From NCBI GenBank assembly GCA_005884115.1, contig VAXW01000005.1, positions 558,001 to 622,000 of the forward strand: DNA of 64,000 nt. Direction: 5' to 3'. Origin of the DNA: Actinomycetota bacterium (lineage in GTDB: Bacteria; Actinomycetota; Thermoleophilia; Solirubrobacterales; Solirubrobacteraceae). The number at the start of each line of letters is the position of its first letter. Position 1 is the stretch's first letter. This document shows positions 25,372 to 36,383 of this stretch, piece by piece. Position numbers and translations under genes: made by a program. The notes beneath the pieces are model-generated. The model did not search any database. It had not been told where the DNA came from and saw only the letters and a list, made by a program, of their open reading frames with translations.

Positions 25372-26433
25372 GTGCTGATAATGGGGCCGATGGCAGCGCC
25401 CGCAAGCCTCACCGACCCGTGGATGCTCGGTCCCCTGCAGGTTCCCAACCGGGTGCTGCTCGCCCCGCTGGCTGGCATCGGCAACTGGTTCGTGCGCCTG
25501 CAGGCCAAGCGCTTCGGCGCCGGCATGGCGTTCTCGGAGATGGTCTCCTCGCACGCGATCCACTACCGCAACGCGAAGACGTGCACGGAGCTGCTGCGCA
25601 TCGACCCCCGCGAGCGCCGGGGCGGCCCGATCGCGATCCAGCTGTTCGGCGAAGACCCTCAGATCATGCGCGAGGCGGCCGCGCACGTGGCGCGCCTGGG
25701 AGCTGACGCGATCGATATCAACATGGGCTGCCCGGTGGCCAAGGTCTGCAAGACCGGCGCCGGCGCGGCGCTGCTCGACGACCCCGACCGCGCCGTCTCG
25801 GTCGCCCGCGCGGCTGTCGAAGGCGCTGCCGGCGAGCGCGGCGCGCTGCCGGTGACGGTGAAGCTGCGCTCGGGGCTTCGCGCGGGCGAGAGCAGCGGGT
25901 TCGCGCTCGCTCACCGCCTGGTCGCCGAGGCTCGCGTAGCGGCGATCGTCTTTCACCCCCGCTCGGCGGCCGTCCACCACAAGGGCGTGCCCGACTACAC
26001 GCTGGCGGCCGAGCTCGTGCGCACGCTGCCGGCGCCCGTGATCCTCACGGGTGGGATGCACGACGCTGCGAGTGCTCGCGCGGCATTTGCCCAGACGGGT
26101 GCCTGCGCGCTGCTGCTCGCGCGCGGAGCGCTGGGCAACCCGTGGCTGTTCGAGCAGCTGCTCGGCGGCCGCGAGCTCGAGCCGCGCCGCGAGGAGGTTC
26201 TCGGCGAGCTCAGCTGGACGATCGAGTGCGCCGTCGAGCACCTGGGGGAGGAGCGCGCCACGCGCTACCTGCGCAAGTTCTATCCCTGGTACGTCGGGCG
26301 TCTGAGGCTCGGCCCGGCGGGCGCCAAGGAGCTAGCGCAGGCACTTCAGTCGGCCGTCACGCTGGCGCGCGTGAAGGAGCTGCTCGACGGCCACGCGCAG
26401 CCGGCCTCGCGCGTCCCAGCGCCCGCCGCCTGA
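25372..26433 (+). CDS. dus: tRNA-dihydrouridine synthase
   Basis: 353 residues. The start may be GTG 25372, ATG 25381 or ATG 25390; the family core begins shortly after. Signatures are LAPLAGIGNWFVR (FMN site), INMGCPVAKVCKTGAGAALL with the catalytic Cys, VTVKLRSGLRAG, and HPRSAAVHHKGVPDY. GGMHDAASA and LLLARGALGNPWLF form the C-terminal FMN phosphate loop. It reduces uridines in tRNA D-loops using NADPH and FMN. Its place before lysS matches dusB (yacF) in B. subtilis, although greA intervenes here. Confidence 0.94.
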   Translation: MLIMGPMAAPASLTDPWMLGPLQVPNRVLLAPLAGIGNWFVRLQAKRFGAGMAFSEMVSSHAIHYRNAKTCTELLRIDPRERRGGPIAIQLFGEDPQIMREAAAHVARLGADAIDINMGCPVAKVCKTGAGAALLDDPDRAVSVARAAVEGAAGERGALPVTVKLRSGLRAGESSGFALAHRLVAEARVAAIVFHPRSAAVHHKGVPDYTLAAELVRTLPAPVILTGGMHDAASARAAFAQTGACALLLARGALGNPWLFEQLLGGRELEPRREEVLGELSWTIECAVEHLGEERATRYLRKFYPWYVGRLRLGPAGAKELAQALQSAVTLARVKELLDGHAQPASRVPAPAA

Positions 26434-26499
26434 GCGCCCTGGAGGCGTCACGGGCCTCGCTATACTGCTGCGCTCTTAAAGGGCCCGCGGATCAGATCA

Positions 26500-26525
26500 G
26501 CCCCGCTTGACCGGCGGGGCGTTTG
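26500..26525 (+). terminator. hairpin after dus
   Basis: GCCCCGC, a 7-base loop, then GCGGGGC form a perfect 7-bp stem, followed by GTTTGT. It lies between the dus stop and greA, so it probably ends the dus transcript; the short T-run makes it modest. Confidence 0.55.
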
Positions 26526-26558
26526 TACGTCGGCGGGGTCACAGCCAACGAGAGTCAG

Positions 26559-27044
26559 ATGCCGAAGGACGTCATTCTCACCCCCGAAGGACTGAAGAAG
26601 CTCAAAGACGAGCTTGAGCTGCTCTCGACCGACAGGCGGCGAGAGGTAGCCGAGCGCATCAAGGAGGCGCGGGAGTTCGGGGACATCGCCGAGAACTCCG
26701 AGTACGACGACGCCAAGAACGAACAGGCGATGCTCGAGAGCCGCATCGCGCAGCTGCAGGAGAAGCTGCGCATGGCCACGGTCATCCAGACCAAGGACCT
26801 CTCCACCGACGTCGTGCAGATCGGCTCCGTCGTGCACGTCAAAGACGAAAAGACCGGCAAGTCCGTCAAGTACACGATCGTCGGCTCGGCCGAGGCCCGC
26901 CCGCATGAGCACAAGCTCTCCAACGAGTCGCCCGTCGGCCGCGCGCTGATCGGGCGCAAGCGCAACGAGACCGTCGCCGTCAAGGTGCCGCGCGGCCCTG
27001 CGCGCAAGCTCAAGATCACCAAGATCGACGTCGGGCTGAAGTAA
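26559..27044 (+). CDS. greA: transcription elongation factor GreA
   Basis: 161 residues from ATG 26559, giving the standard length; the frame is open 12 codons further. The N-terminal coiled coil (LTPEGLKKLKDELELLSTDR ... REFGDIAENSEYDDAKNEQA) contains the tip acidic residues in DIAENSEYDDAK, which enter the RNA polymerase secondary channel. The C-terminal FKBP-like domain has VQIGSVVHVKDE, and ESPVGRALIGRKRNE is diagnostic. GreA rescues backtracked polymerase by stimulating transcript cleavage. It is followed by lysS after 10 bases, so both are probably co-transcribed. Confidence 0.96.
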   Translation: MPKDVILTPEGLKKLKDELELLSTDRRREVAERIKEAREFGDIAENSEYDDAKNEQAMLESRIAQLQEKLRMATVIQTKDLSTDVVQIGSVVHVKDEKTGKSVKYTIVGSAEARPHEHKLSNESPVGRALIGRKRNETVAVKVPRGPARKLKITKIDVGLK

Positions 27045-27054
27045 TCTCGCCGCC

Positions 27055-28548
27055 ATGAGCGGAACCGAGGAGGACCCCGGCGCCGGGTCAACGGTCCGAC
27101 ACGGCCTGCCCGAGCTGATCGGCGAGCGCCGCGAGAAGGCGCGGCGGCTCAGAGAGGCCGATGATCAGGCGTTCCCCTACCACTTCCGGGGCTCCGAGCC
27201 CATTGCGGAGATCCTCTCGCAGTACGAGCGCCTGTCCGCGGGCGATGAGACCGAGGACAAACACAGGGTTGCCGGGCGCCTCGTGGCGCGGCGTGAAGGC
27301 GGGGGTGCCGCGTTCCTGGATGTGGTCGACCGCACCGGCAAGATCCAGCTGCACGCGCGCATGGACGTGCTGGGAGAGCAGCGCTTCGCCGAGCTGACCT
27401 CGCTCGACATCGGCGATCTCATCGGCGTCGACGGAGCCGCGCTGCGCTCGCGGCGGGGAGAGATATCGCTGCGCGTGGACAGCTTCGCGCTGCTCGCAAA
27501 GGCGCTGCGACCCCCTCCCGACACGCACCGGGGCCTCGCCGATGTCGAGACGCGCCACCGGCGGCGCGAGCTCGATCTGATCGCCAACGAGGACGTGCGC
27601 AGGGTGTTCCTCGACAGAGCTCAGATCGTGCGCGCAGTGCGCGCCTATCTCGACTCCGAGGGCTTCGTTGAGGTCGAGACGCCGGTGCTGCAGCCACTGT
27701 ACGGCGGCGCGCTGGCGCGCCCCTTCACGACCCACCACAACCTGCTCGAGCGCACGCTCTACCTGCGCATAGCCACCGAGCTGTACCTCAAGCGCCTGCT
27801 CGTCGGAGGCCTCGAGCGCGTGTATGAGCTGGGCAAGGATTTCCGCAACGAGGGCGTCTCCAGCAAGCACAACCCCGAGTTCACGATGGTCGAGTTCTAC
27901 GAGGCCTACGCCGACTATGAGGACGCGGCCGCGCGTCTGGAAGCGCTCGTGGGGGCCGCCGCGAGCGCCGTCGCATATGCGGGAGAGCTCGACTTCACGG
28001 TGCCGTGGAAGCGGGTCGGCTTCATGCGCGCGATCGCCGAGGCGACGGGCGTCGACCTGCGCGCGGCCGCCAACGCGCCCGCCCTCGCGCGCGAGATCAC
28101 GGCGCGCCAGCTCGCGCTCGCGACCGAGGGGGCGAGCTGGGGGCAGATGGCCGACGGCCTGCTCGCCAAGTACGTGGAGCCCACCTTGAACGAGCCCACC
28201 TTCGTGCTCGACTACCCCGTCGAGCTCTCGCCCTTCGCTCGCGAGCACCGCTCAGAGCCCGGCCTGGTCGAGCGCTGGGAGGCGTTTGCGGGCGGGATCG
28301 AGATCGCCAACGCCTTCACCGAGCTCAACGACGCCGACGCGCAGAGGCAGCGTTTCCAGGCCCAGCGCGAGGCCGCCGAGGGTGGCGACGAGGAGGCCCA
28401 GCCCTTCGATGAGCCCTTCCTGCAGGCGCTCGAGCAGGGCATGCCGCCGGCCGGCGGGGTGGGCGTGGGGATCGACCGGCTGGTGATGCTCTTGACCGGC
28501 CGCGACTCGATTCGCGAGGTCGTGCTGTTCCCCGCGATGCGCGACTGA
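27055..28548 (+). CDS. lysS: lysyl-tRNA synthetase (class II)
   Basis: 497 residues. An OB-fold anticodon-binding domain (HRVAGRLVARREGGGAAFLD, IQLHARMDVLGE) precedes the class II catalytic core: motif 1 around YLDSEGFVEVETPVLQPLYG, motif 2 GKDFRNEGVSSKHNPEFTM with EFYEAY, and motif 3 GVGIDRLVMLLTG. Lysine-specific pocket residues (TELYLKRLLVGG; EIANAFTELNDA) are present. No LysX-type membrane domain is attached. The order greA-lysS-clpC parallels B. subtilis dusB-lysS-(ctsR-mcsAB)-clpC. Confidence 0.97.
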   Translation: MSGTEEDPGAGSTVRHGLPELIGERREKARRLREADDQAFPYHFRGSEPIAEILSQYERLSAGDETEDKHRVAGRLVARREGGGAAFLDVVDRTGKIQLHARMDVLGEQRFAELTSLDIGDLIGVDGAALRSRRGEISLRVDSFALLAKALRPPPDTHRGLADVETRHRRRELDLIANEDVRRVFLDRAQIVRAVRAYLDSEGFVEVETPVLQPLYGGALARPFTTHHNLLERTLYLRIATELYLKRLLVGGLERVYELGKDFRNEGVSSKHNPEFTMVEFYEAYADYEDAAARLEALVGAAASAVAYAGELDFTVPWKRVGFMRAIAEATGVDLRAAANAPALAREITARQLALATEGASWGQMADGLLAKYVEPTLNEPTFVLDYPVELSPFAREHRSEPGLVERWEAFAGGIEIANAFTELNDADAQRQRFQAQREAAEGGDEEAQPFDEPFLQALEQGMPPAGGVGVGIDRLVMLLTGRDSIREVVLFPAMRD

Positions 28549-28732
28549 GAGGGCTTCGATTGAGAGGCCTTCTAAACTGCTGCGATCCCCGGGCTGTAGT
28601 CCTCAAGTAGCGCCGCCCGGCTGACGATTCACCCCCACGGGGCCGTTTAGCCGGTTGGTAGACTGCCCGGGGAGAAGCGACCAGACCACATAGCTCTCGA
28701 GGACGCGCCCCCTCGCAGGAAGGAAGCACACC

Positions 28733-31330
<2,598 letters not shown>

Positions 31331-31388
31331 CCGAGCGGCGCCGGCCGCGCTGCGCCGTGGATCCCGAAGCTGTCCGCATGGGTCGCCG

Positions 31389-31786
31389 ATGACGCGCGAG
31401 AACGTCGAGATCGTGTGGCGGGCGATAGCGGCTTCCAGCGCGCGGCCGCCGGACTTCGAGGCGGTCAACGCGCTCTATCACCCCGAGCACGTGCTCACCA
31501 GCGACTGGGGAGTGGAGGGGAGGAGCTATCGCGGCGCCGAGGGCCTCGCCGAAGCCATATCGCCGACCTCGACACGGCCTGGCAGGAGTGGCGCCAGGAG
31601 GTTGAGCAGGTACTCGACGCAGGCGAGCGCGGCGTGGTCGTGTTAGTTCGCCTGAAGGCGCGCGGCAAGGAGAGCGGCGCGCCCATCGATCGACCCTGGG
31701 CGATGGTCATCACGCTCCGCGACGGCAAGCTCGTGAGCTCGCGCACGTTCCTCGATCGAGACGCGCGCTCGAGTTCGCGGGGCTAA
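31389..31786 (+). pseudogene. frameshifted SnoaL-like protein
   Basis: The first frame begins MTRENVEIVWRAIAA and runs through FEAVNALYHPEHVLTSDWGV and YRGAEGLAEAI, a typical SnoaL/NTF2 N-terminal half. The second half continues in another frame from about 31563: ADLDTAWQEWRQEVEQVLDA, VVVLVRLKARGKESG and WAMVITLRDGKLVSSRTFLD. The two halves join to one normal protein of about 130 residues if a single base is restored near 31556-31563. It is either a true decay mutation or an assembly error. It directly follows clpC and precedes another broken gene. Confidence 0.8.
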
Positions 31787-31800
31787 ACGAGTAGCGGGCG

Positions 31801-32884
31801 TGCGAGAGACTTCCGCGCGAGCAGCGAGAGCCGTTCTACGGACCGGCGCCTGGGGGCCGCGGGGGTCTGCGATGCCGTCCTCGGGCGGCTTGCCCGCCGC
31901 GGCTTCTACACGGTCGCGGTTGACCTTTTTCGCATCGCCACAGCCGCCGAGTTCGCTGAGGCGCTAGTGGCGGCGACGATCTCCAACCGCTCCCCGCTGC
32001 GACGTGCGCTTCACCAGACACGCCGAGCGGGACGCTTCGTCGCCGACGCCCTCCACACCTCCGCGGTGCTGAAATCCAAGGCGCAGCTCGGCGAGGAGCT
32101 GGAGATCGCGTTCAGCCCAGGCCTGGCCGCGCGCGATCCCGAGCGCTATCTGGACTACGCGCTCGCCCTCCCCGGCAAGATCGCCGCCGCCGACGGCAAG
32201 GAGGTCGTCGTCTTCTTCGACGAGTTTCAGGAGATCGCGAGCCCGCCACAGGCCTACGGCGACGCCGATCGACTGACCAAGCGAATGCGGTCGATCTTTC
32301 AGCGCACGGCTGGCGTCAGCTACCTGTTCGCTGGCTCGCTCGCCCACCTGATGCACGACCTCTTCACGCCCGCGCACCGCGCGCTGCACCAGTTCGGCGG
32401 CTTTCACGACCTTCGTCCAATCGACCGCGAGGCATGGCTGGCCGGGCTCGCCGAGCGCTTCTCGGCCGATGCGTGCGAGGCCGGCGAGGAGCCGCTGTCG
32501 CGCATCGTCGACTACGGTGACGGCCACCCGCGCACGACGATGCTGGTCGCGCAAAAGACGCACCTGGCGAGCGTGGAACTGGACATCAGGGCGATTGACC
32601 TCGCGCTCGTCGAGCAGGGCCTGGTGGCGGCCCTCAGCGCCGACCGGCTCAGCCACGAACAGGCGCTCGAGCGCATCCGCGGACTGCACAAACTCGGCCT
32701 CGTGGTCGCCGAGCGCGTCGCGCGAGGAGAGCCCGTCTACGCGCGGCTGCCTCGAGGCGCAGTTCGGCGCGCGCTCGAGGCGCTGCGGGACGCGTCCATT
32801 ATCGAAAGCCGTGGGCGCGGCGAGTGGCGCTTCGCCAACCCACTCTTGCGCCGTTTCCTCGCGGGCTTGGGAGCGTTTACCTAG
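31801..32884 (+). pseudogene. decayed AAA/archaeal-type ATPase (P-loop lost)
   Basis: Residues from GTG 31967 encode the body of an ATPase_2-type protein: Walker B VVVFFDEFQEIASPP, sensor region SYLFAGSLAHLMHDLF, and a C-terminal winged helix (LGLVVAERVARGEPVYARLP). Reading upstream, GVCDAVLGRLARRGFYTVAV and DLFRIATAAEFAEAL continue the family pattern. The Walker A site (expected YGPRRLGKTS) appears as FYGPAPGG in one frame and RRLGAAGV in another, so it is frameshifted and its Lys-Thr are replaced. The 5' half is missing beyond a stop at 31784. A short active product from 31967 cannot be excluded but could not bind ATP normally. Confidence 0.7.
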
Positions 32885-32933
32885 CGCCGCGCGCGGCGCA
32901 CGATGCGCCAGATCTGACGCATTCGAAGGCTCC

Positions 32934-32981
32934 GCGAAGGGGCGACGCTGCGTGAAGGCCGCGAAGTGGGCGACGCTGTGT
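32934..32981. repeat. imperfect 20-bp direct repeat
   Basis: GCGAAGGGGCGACGCTGCGT (32934-32953) recurs as GCGAAGTGGGCGACGCTGTGT, shifted by about 27 bases. It lies in the 220-base gap between the broken ATPase and radA, where I see no gene. Confidence 0.5.
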
Positions 32982-33103
32982 CACGGCTGATGGCCGCTCG
33001 CTAACGCGCGGGGAGGAGCATGGGATTCACCACCGGCTACGGCGGCTGAAGCGCGCCAGCGCGGCGAGGCTGAGCCGTCCCCCTCGAGCCGTAGGCTGCG
33101 TTC

Positions 33104-34519
33104 TTGGCTCGCAACAACGCCCACACCTGCACCAGCTGCGGCGCTCAGTCGGCGCAGTGGCTCGGGCAGTGCCCCGGCTGCGGGCAGTGGAACACGCTCG
33201 AGCAGCAGGCAGCGCCGGCCTCGCGCCGCACGGCGAGGGGCGAGCGGCAGCCGCGGGCTGTCGTGCCGCTGCGCGAGGTGCGCGAGCTCTCGCTGCAGCG
33301 CCTCTCCACAGGCATCGGCGAGCTCGACCGCGTGCTCGGCGGCGGACTCGTGCCGGGATCGCTCGTGTTGCTCGGAGGCTCGCCCGGGATCGGCAAGTCG
33401 ACGCTCACCAACATGGCCCTCGGCCACCTGCAGCGGTCCGGGCGGCGGACGCTGTACGTGAGCGGCGAGGAGTCAGCCGAGCAGGTGCGACTGCGCGCCG
33501 AGCGCCTTCCGCCGGGCGCGCTCGATGTCCCCGTGCTCGCCGAGACCGACCTCGAGGCCGTTCTCAGCGCGCTCGCCGAGCTTCGCCCTGACGCCTGCGT
33601 GATCGACTCCGTGCAGACGCTCAGCGCCGAGAGCTTGGCCGGTGCGCCGGGCTCGGTCGGCCAGGTGCGCGAGGTCGCCGGTCGCCTGATGGAGCTGGCC
33701 AAGCGCAGCGCCACCGCCATCGTGCTCGTCGGCCACGTGACCAAGGACGGCGCGCTCGCCGGGCCGCGCGTGCTCGAACACCTCGTCGACTGCGTGCTCC
33801 AGTTCGAGGGCGAGCGCGAGCGCCCATACCGCGAGCTGCGCGCGCTGAAGAACCGCTTCGGCTCCACCAACGAGGCGGGCCTGTTCGAGATGCGCCAGGG
33901 CGGGCTCGTCGAGGTGCTCGATGCGTCCGCGCGCTTCGTCGCCGAGGCCACGCGCGCGCCTGGCAGCGTCGTGCTCGCGGCCATGGAGGGCTCGCGTCCG
34001 CTGCTCGTCGAGGTCCAGGCGCTCGTCGCGCCGTCCGAGCTCGAGCAGCCCCGCAGGGTCGTCTCGGGCCTCGATCGCAACCGGCTCGCGCTCGTGCTCG
34101 CGATCCTCGCCCGCCACGGGCGCATCGGCACCGGCGCGGCCGACGTGTTCGTCAACGTCGTCGGCGGCGTGCGCACAGATGAGCCCGGATGCGACCTCGC
34201 AGTCGCGCTCGCGCTCGCCAGCGCAAGCCGTGGCGTCGCGCTCGCGGGGGCGCCGCGCGCGTGCTTCGGCGAGCTCGGCCTCACCGGCGAGCTGCGCTGG
34301 GTGGGCCATCCCGAGCGCCGTCTCGCCGAGGCCGCCAAGCACGGCTGTGCCGACGTCCTGGCCCCGCCCGGCAGCGGCGCGCCGTGTGAGGTGGCGACGC
34401 TCAAAGACGCGCTCGCCGTGGCCCTCCCGCGCTCCGAAGCCTCACCACAGAGCCCGTCCGAGCGCCGCGCGACCCCTCTGGCCGCCGGGCCGCGGATAGC
34501 GGCCGAGGCGGCCGCATAA
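33104..34519 (+). CDS. radA: DNA repair protein RadA/Sms
   Basis: 471 residues from a TTG start. The N-terminal four-Cys zinc finger is CTSCGAQSAQWLGQCPGCGQ. The RecA-like ATPase has Walker A GGSPGIGKST and Walker B-region ACVIDSVQTL. The RadA-specific KNRFGST motif is present and the C-terminal Lon-protease-like domain (VFVNVVGGVRTDEPGCDLAV) lacks protease residues, as is normal. RadA drives branch migration in recombination. It is followed by disA at 62 bases, the same pair as radA-disA in B. subtilis, where RadA restrains DisA activity. Confidence 0.96.
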   Translation: MARNNAHTCTSCGAQSAQWLGQCPGCGQWNTLEQQAAPASRRTARGERQPRAVVPLREVRELSLQRLSTGIGELDRVLGGGLVPGSLVLLGGSPGIGKSTLTNMALGHLQRSGRRTLYVSGEESAEQVRLRAERLPPGALDVPVLAETDLEAVLSALAELRPDACVIDSVQTLSAESLAGAPGSVGQVREVAGRLMELAKRSATAIVLVGHVTKDGALAGPRVLEHLVDCVLQFEGERERPYRELRALKNRFGSTNEAGLFEMRQGGLVEVLDASARFVAEATRAPGSVVLAAMEGSRPLLVEVQALVAPSELEQPRRVVSGLDRNRLALVLAILARHGRIGTGAADVFVNVVGGVRTDEPGCDLAVALALASASRGVALAGAPRACFGELGLTGELRWVGHPERRLAEAAKHGCADVLAPPGSGAPCEVATLKDALAVALPRSEASPQSPSERRATPLAAGPRIAAEAAA

Positions 34520-34581
34520 CGGCTTCCCGGGCCTGTGTAGGAGGCGCTAAAGGTTTGCTAAATGCCCTAGAATGCGGGGTC

Positions 34582-35691
34582 GTGGCCCTGCGATCCGGCG
34601 AAGATTCAGACACCGAGGTAAGGGCAGAGCCGGGGTTGATGAGGGCACTGGAGATGATCGCTCCCGGCACCTCGCTGCGGGAGGGCATCGACAGCATCGT
34701 CCACGCTCGCACCGGCGGTCTGATCGTGATCGGCGAGCCCGAGGACCTCAGCTTCCTGTTCTCGGGCGGCATCAAGCTCGAGCTCGACTACACGCCCGCG
34801 TTCCTCTACCAGGTGGCGAAGATGGACGGCGCGATCATCCTCAACGCGAACGCCACCAAGATCACGATGGCCAACGTCCAGCTGATGCCGGACCCCACGA
34901 TCCTCTCGCACGAGACCGGCACCCGGCACCGGACCGCCGAGCGCGTCTCCAAGCAGACCGAAGCGCTCGTGATCGCCATCTCGCAGCGCCGCGACGTGGT
35001 TTCGGTGTACGTCGATGGGACCAAGTACATCCTCGAGCACATCCCCGTCGTGCTCGCCAAGGCCAACCAGGCGCTGGCGACGCTCGACAAGTACCGCACG
35101 CGCCTGGATCAGGTCTCCACGCGGCTCACAGCGCTCGAGTTCGAGGGCGGTGCCACGCTACACGACGTGCTCACCGTGCTGCAGCGCTCCGAGCTGGTGA
35201 CGCGCATGGCCGTCGAGATCGAGCGCTACATCGTCGAGCTCGGCTCAGAGGGGCGACTGATCGAGATGCAGCTCGAGGAGACGACGGTCGGCACCGCCGC
35301 CGAGAAGGCCGCGCTCGTGCGCGACTACCTCTCCGAGTACTCCGACGAGGCCTTCGCCGCCGCGCTCGAGGAGATCGCCCGCCTGCCCCACCAGGACCTG
35401 CTCGACTTCGGGCGCATGGCCGAGCTGCTCGGCTACGACCGCAAGCTGAACACGCTCGACTACCCCGTCTCGCCGCGCGGCTACCGCGTGCTCGGGCGCG
35501 TCCCGCGCCTGCCCAAGCTCGTCGTGGCTCAGATCGTGGAGGAGTTCGGGGGCCTCGACGAGCTGCTCGCCGCGACCGACGCGGAGCTCGAGACCGTCGA
35601 GGGCGTCGGCGAGCTCAGGGCCAAGGACATACGCGAGGGCCTGCGGCGGCTGCAGGAGATCAACCTGGTCGACCGCTTCCTACAGACTTGA
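34582..35691 (+). CDS. disA: DNA integrity scanning diadenylate cyclase
   Basis: 369 residues from GTG 34582; the frame is open to 34555 but the GTG start gives the family length. The DAC domain has the catalytic DGAIIL and GTRHRTAERVSKQT (ATP-binding RHR) motifs. A linker helix bundle and a C-terminal helix-hairpin-helix domain (GLDELLAATDAELETVEGVG) that binds branched DNA follow. The product is c-di-AMP. TAGAAT at 34568-34573 could be a -10 element for a nearly leaderless message, though no good -35 is visible. A TTGA sequence joins its stop to the possible carD frame. Confidence 0.96.
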   Translation: MALRSGEDSDTEVRAEPGLMRALEMIAPGTSLREGIDSIVHARTGGLIVIGEPEDLSFLFSGGIKLELDYTPAFLYQVAKMDGAIILNANATKITMANVQLMPDPTILSHETGTRHRTAERVSKQTEALVIAISQRRDVVSVYVDGTKYILEHIPVVLAKANQALATLDKYRTRLDQVSTRLTALEFEGGATLHDVLTVLQRSELVTRMAVEIERYIVELGSEGRLIEMQLEETTVGTAAEKAALVRDYLSEYSDEAFAAALEEIARLPHQDLLDFGRMAELLGYDRKLNTLDYPVSPRGYRVLGRVPRLPKLVVAQIVEEFGGLDELLAATDAELETVEGVGELRAKDIREGLRRLQEINLVDRFLQT

Positions 35692-35732
35692 CCAAGAGCC
35701 GCCCGACGGTGGCTGGAAAAAAGGAGGACACC

Positions 35733-36323
35733 ATTCCGACGGAATCAATGCAGGAGAACGAGCTCGACGGGGAGTGTGAGGTCGCGACGCGCGAGGTCGA
35801 GTGCGTCGAGTTCGAGCTCGGCGACCACGTCGTCTATCCGCATCACGGCGCCGGCAAGGTGCTCAAGAAGGAGGAGATGGAGATGCTCGGCGAGCGGCGC
35901 GAGTACCTCACCATCAAGATCCTCCACAACGACATGACCGTGCGCGTTCCCACCGAGAACGCCGCGCTTGCCGGCCTGCGCAGAGTGATCGACGAGGAAA
36001 CCGTGCACAAGGTGCTTGACGTGCTGCGCGACGCCGTCTCCGAGATGCCCAAGAACTGGAACCGCCGCTTCAAGCACAACCGCGACAAGATCAAGACCGG
36101 CGACATCTACGAGCTCGCCGAGGTCGTGCGCAACCTGTCATTGCGGGAGAACGAGAAGGGGCTCTCGACGGGCGAGAAGCAGATGTTCACGCGGACCAAG
36201 AAGATCCTCGCCTCCGAGCTCATGTACGCGCTGGACAAGGACGAGGACGAGGCTGAGACCTACCTCGACGAACTGCTAGCGGACTCGGCCACCAGCCAGA
36301 TGGCCGGCGCCGCCGCCAAGTAG
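35733..36323 (+). CDS. carD: CarD-family transcription regulator
   Basis: 196 residues if started at ATT 35733. The CarD RNA-polymerase interaction domain starts at FELGDHVVYPHHGAGKV, with RREYLTIKILHNDMTVRVP, and the DNA-binding helical domain holds NWNRRFKHNRDKIKTGDIYE and GLSTGEKQMFTRTKKIL, close to mycobacterial CarD. It stabilises promoter open complexes, especially at rRNA genes. The start is unsettled: a perfect AAGGAGG (35721-35727) lies 5 bases before ATT 35733, while ATG 35748 is 20 bases away; GTG 35709 and TTG 35688 (TTGA overlap with disA) are in frame without a ribosome binding site. Confidence 0.93.
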   Translation: MPTESMQENELDGECEVATREVECVEFELGDHVVYPHHGAGKVLKKEEMEMLGERREYLTIKILHNDMTVRVPTENAALAGLRRVIDEETVHKVLDVLRDAVSEMPKNWNRRFKHNRDKIKTGDIYELAEVVRNLSLRENEKGLSTGEKQMFTRTKKILASELMYALDKDEDEAETYLDELLADSATSQMAGAAAK

Positions 36324-36331
36324 CCGACTCA

Positions 36332-36373
36332 GCGCACGCTCCCGCGGGGGGCGGTTCCCGGGGGAGCGTGCGC
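36332..36373. terminator. 12-bp perfect hairpin between carD and ispD
   Basis: GCGCACGCTCCC (36332-36343) pairs perfectly with GGGAGCGTGCGC (36362-36373) across an 18-base loop. The stem ends 10 bases before the ispD start codon and no T-run follows. It may end the disA-carD transcript or control ispD translation. Confidence 0.65.
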
Positions 36374-36383
36374 GATCGCCGTC

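Noticed and set aside
25320-25380. tRNA-like D-arm (GCTCAGCTGTAGAGC) just before dus
   Set aside because: No matching acceptor stem, anticodon arm or T-loop can be folded around it; chance similarity.
28549-28732. Search for CtsR, HAIR or CIRCE operators before clpC
   Set aside because: No matching inverted repeat was found in the 184 bases upstream.
34572-35732. Long upstream extension of the carD frame through disA
   Set aside because: Arg/Ala-rich shadow of disA; CarD similarity begins only after 35748.
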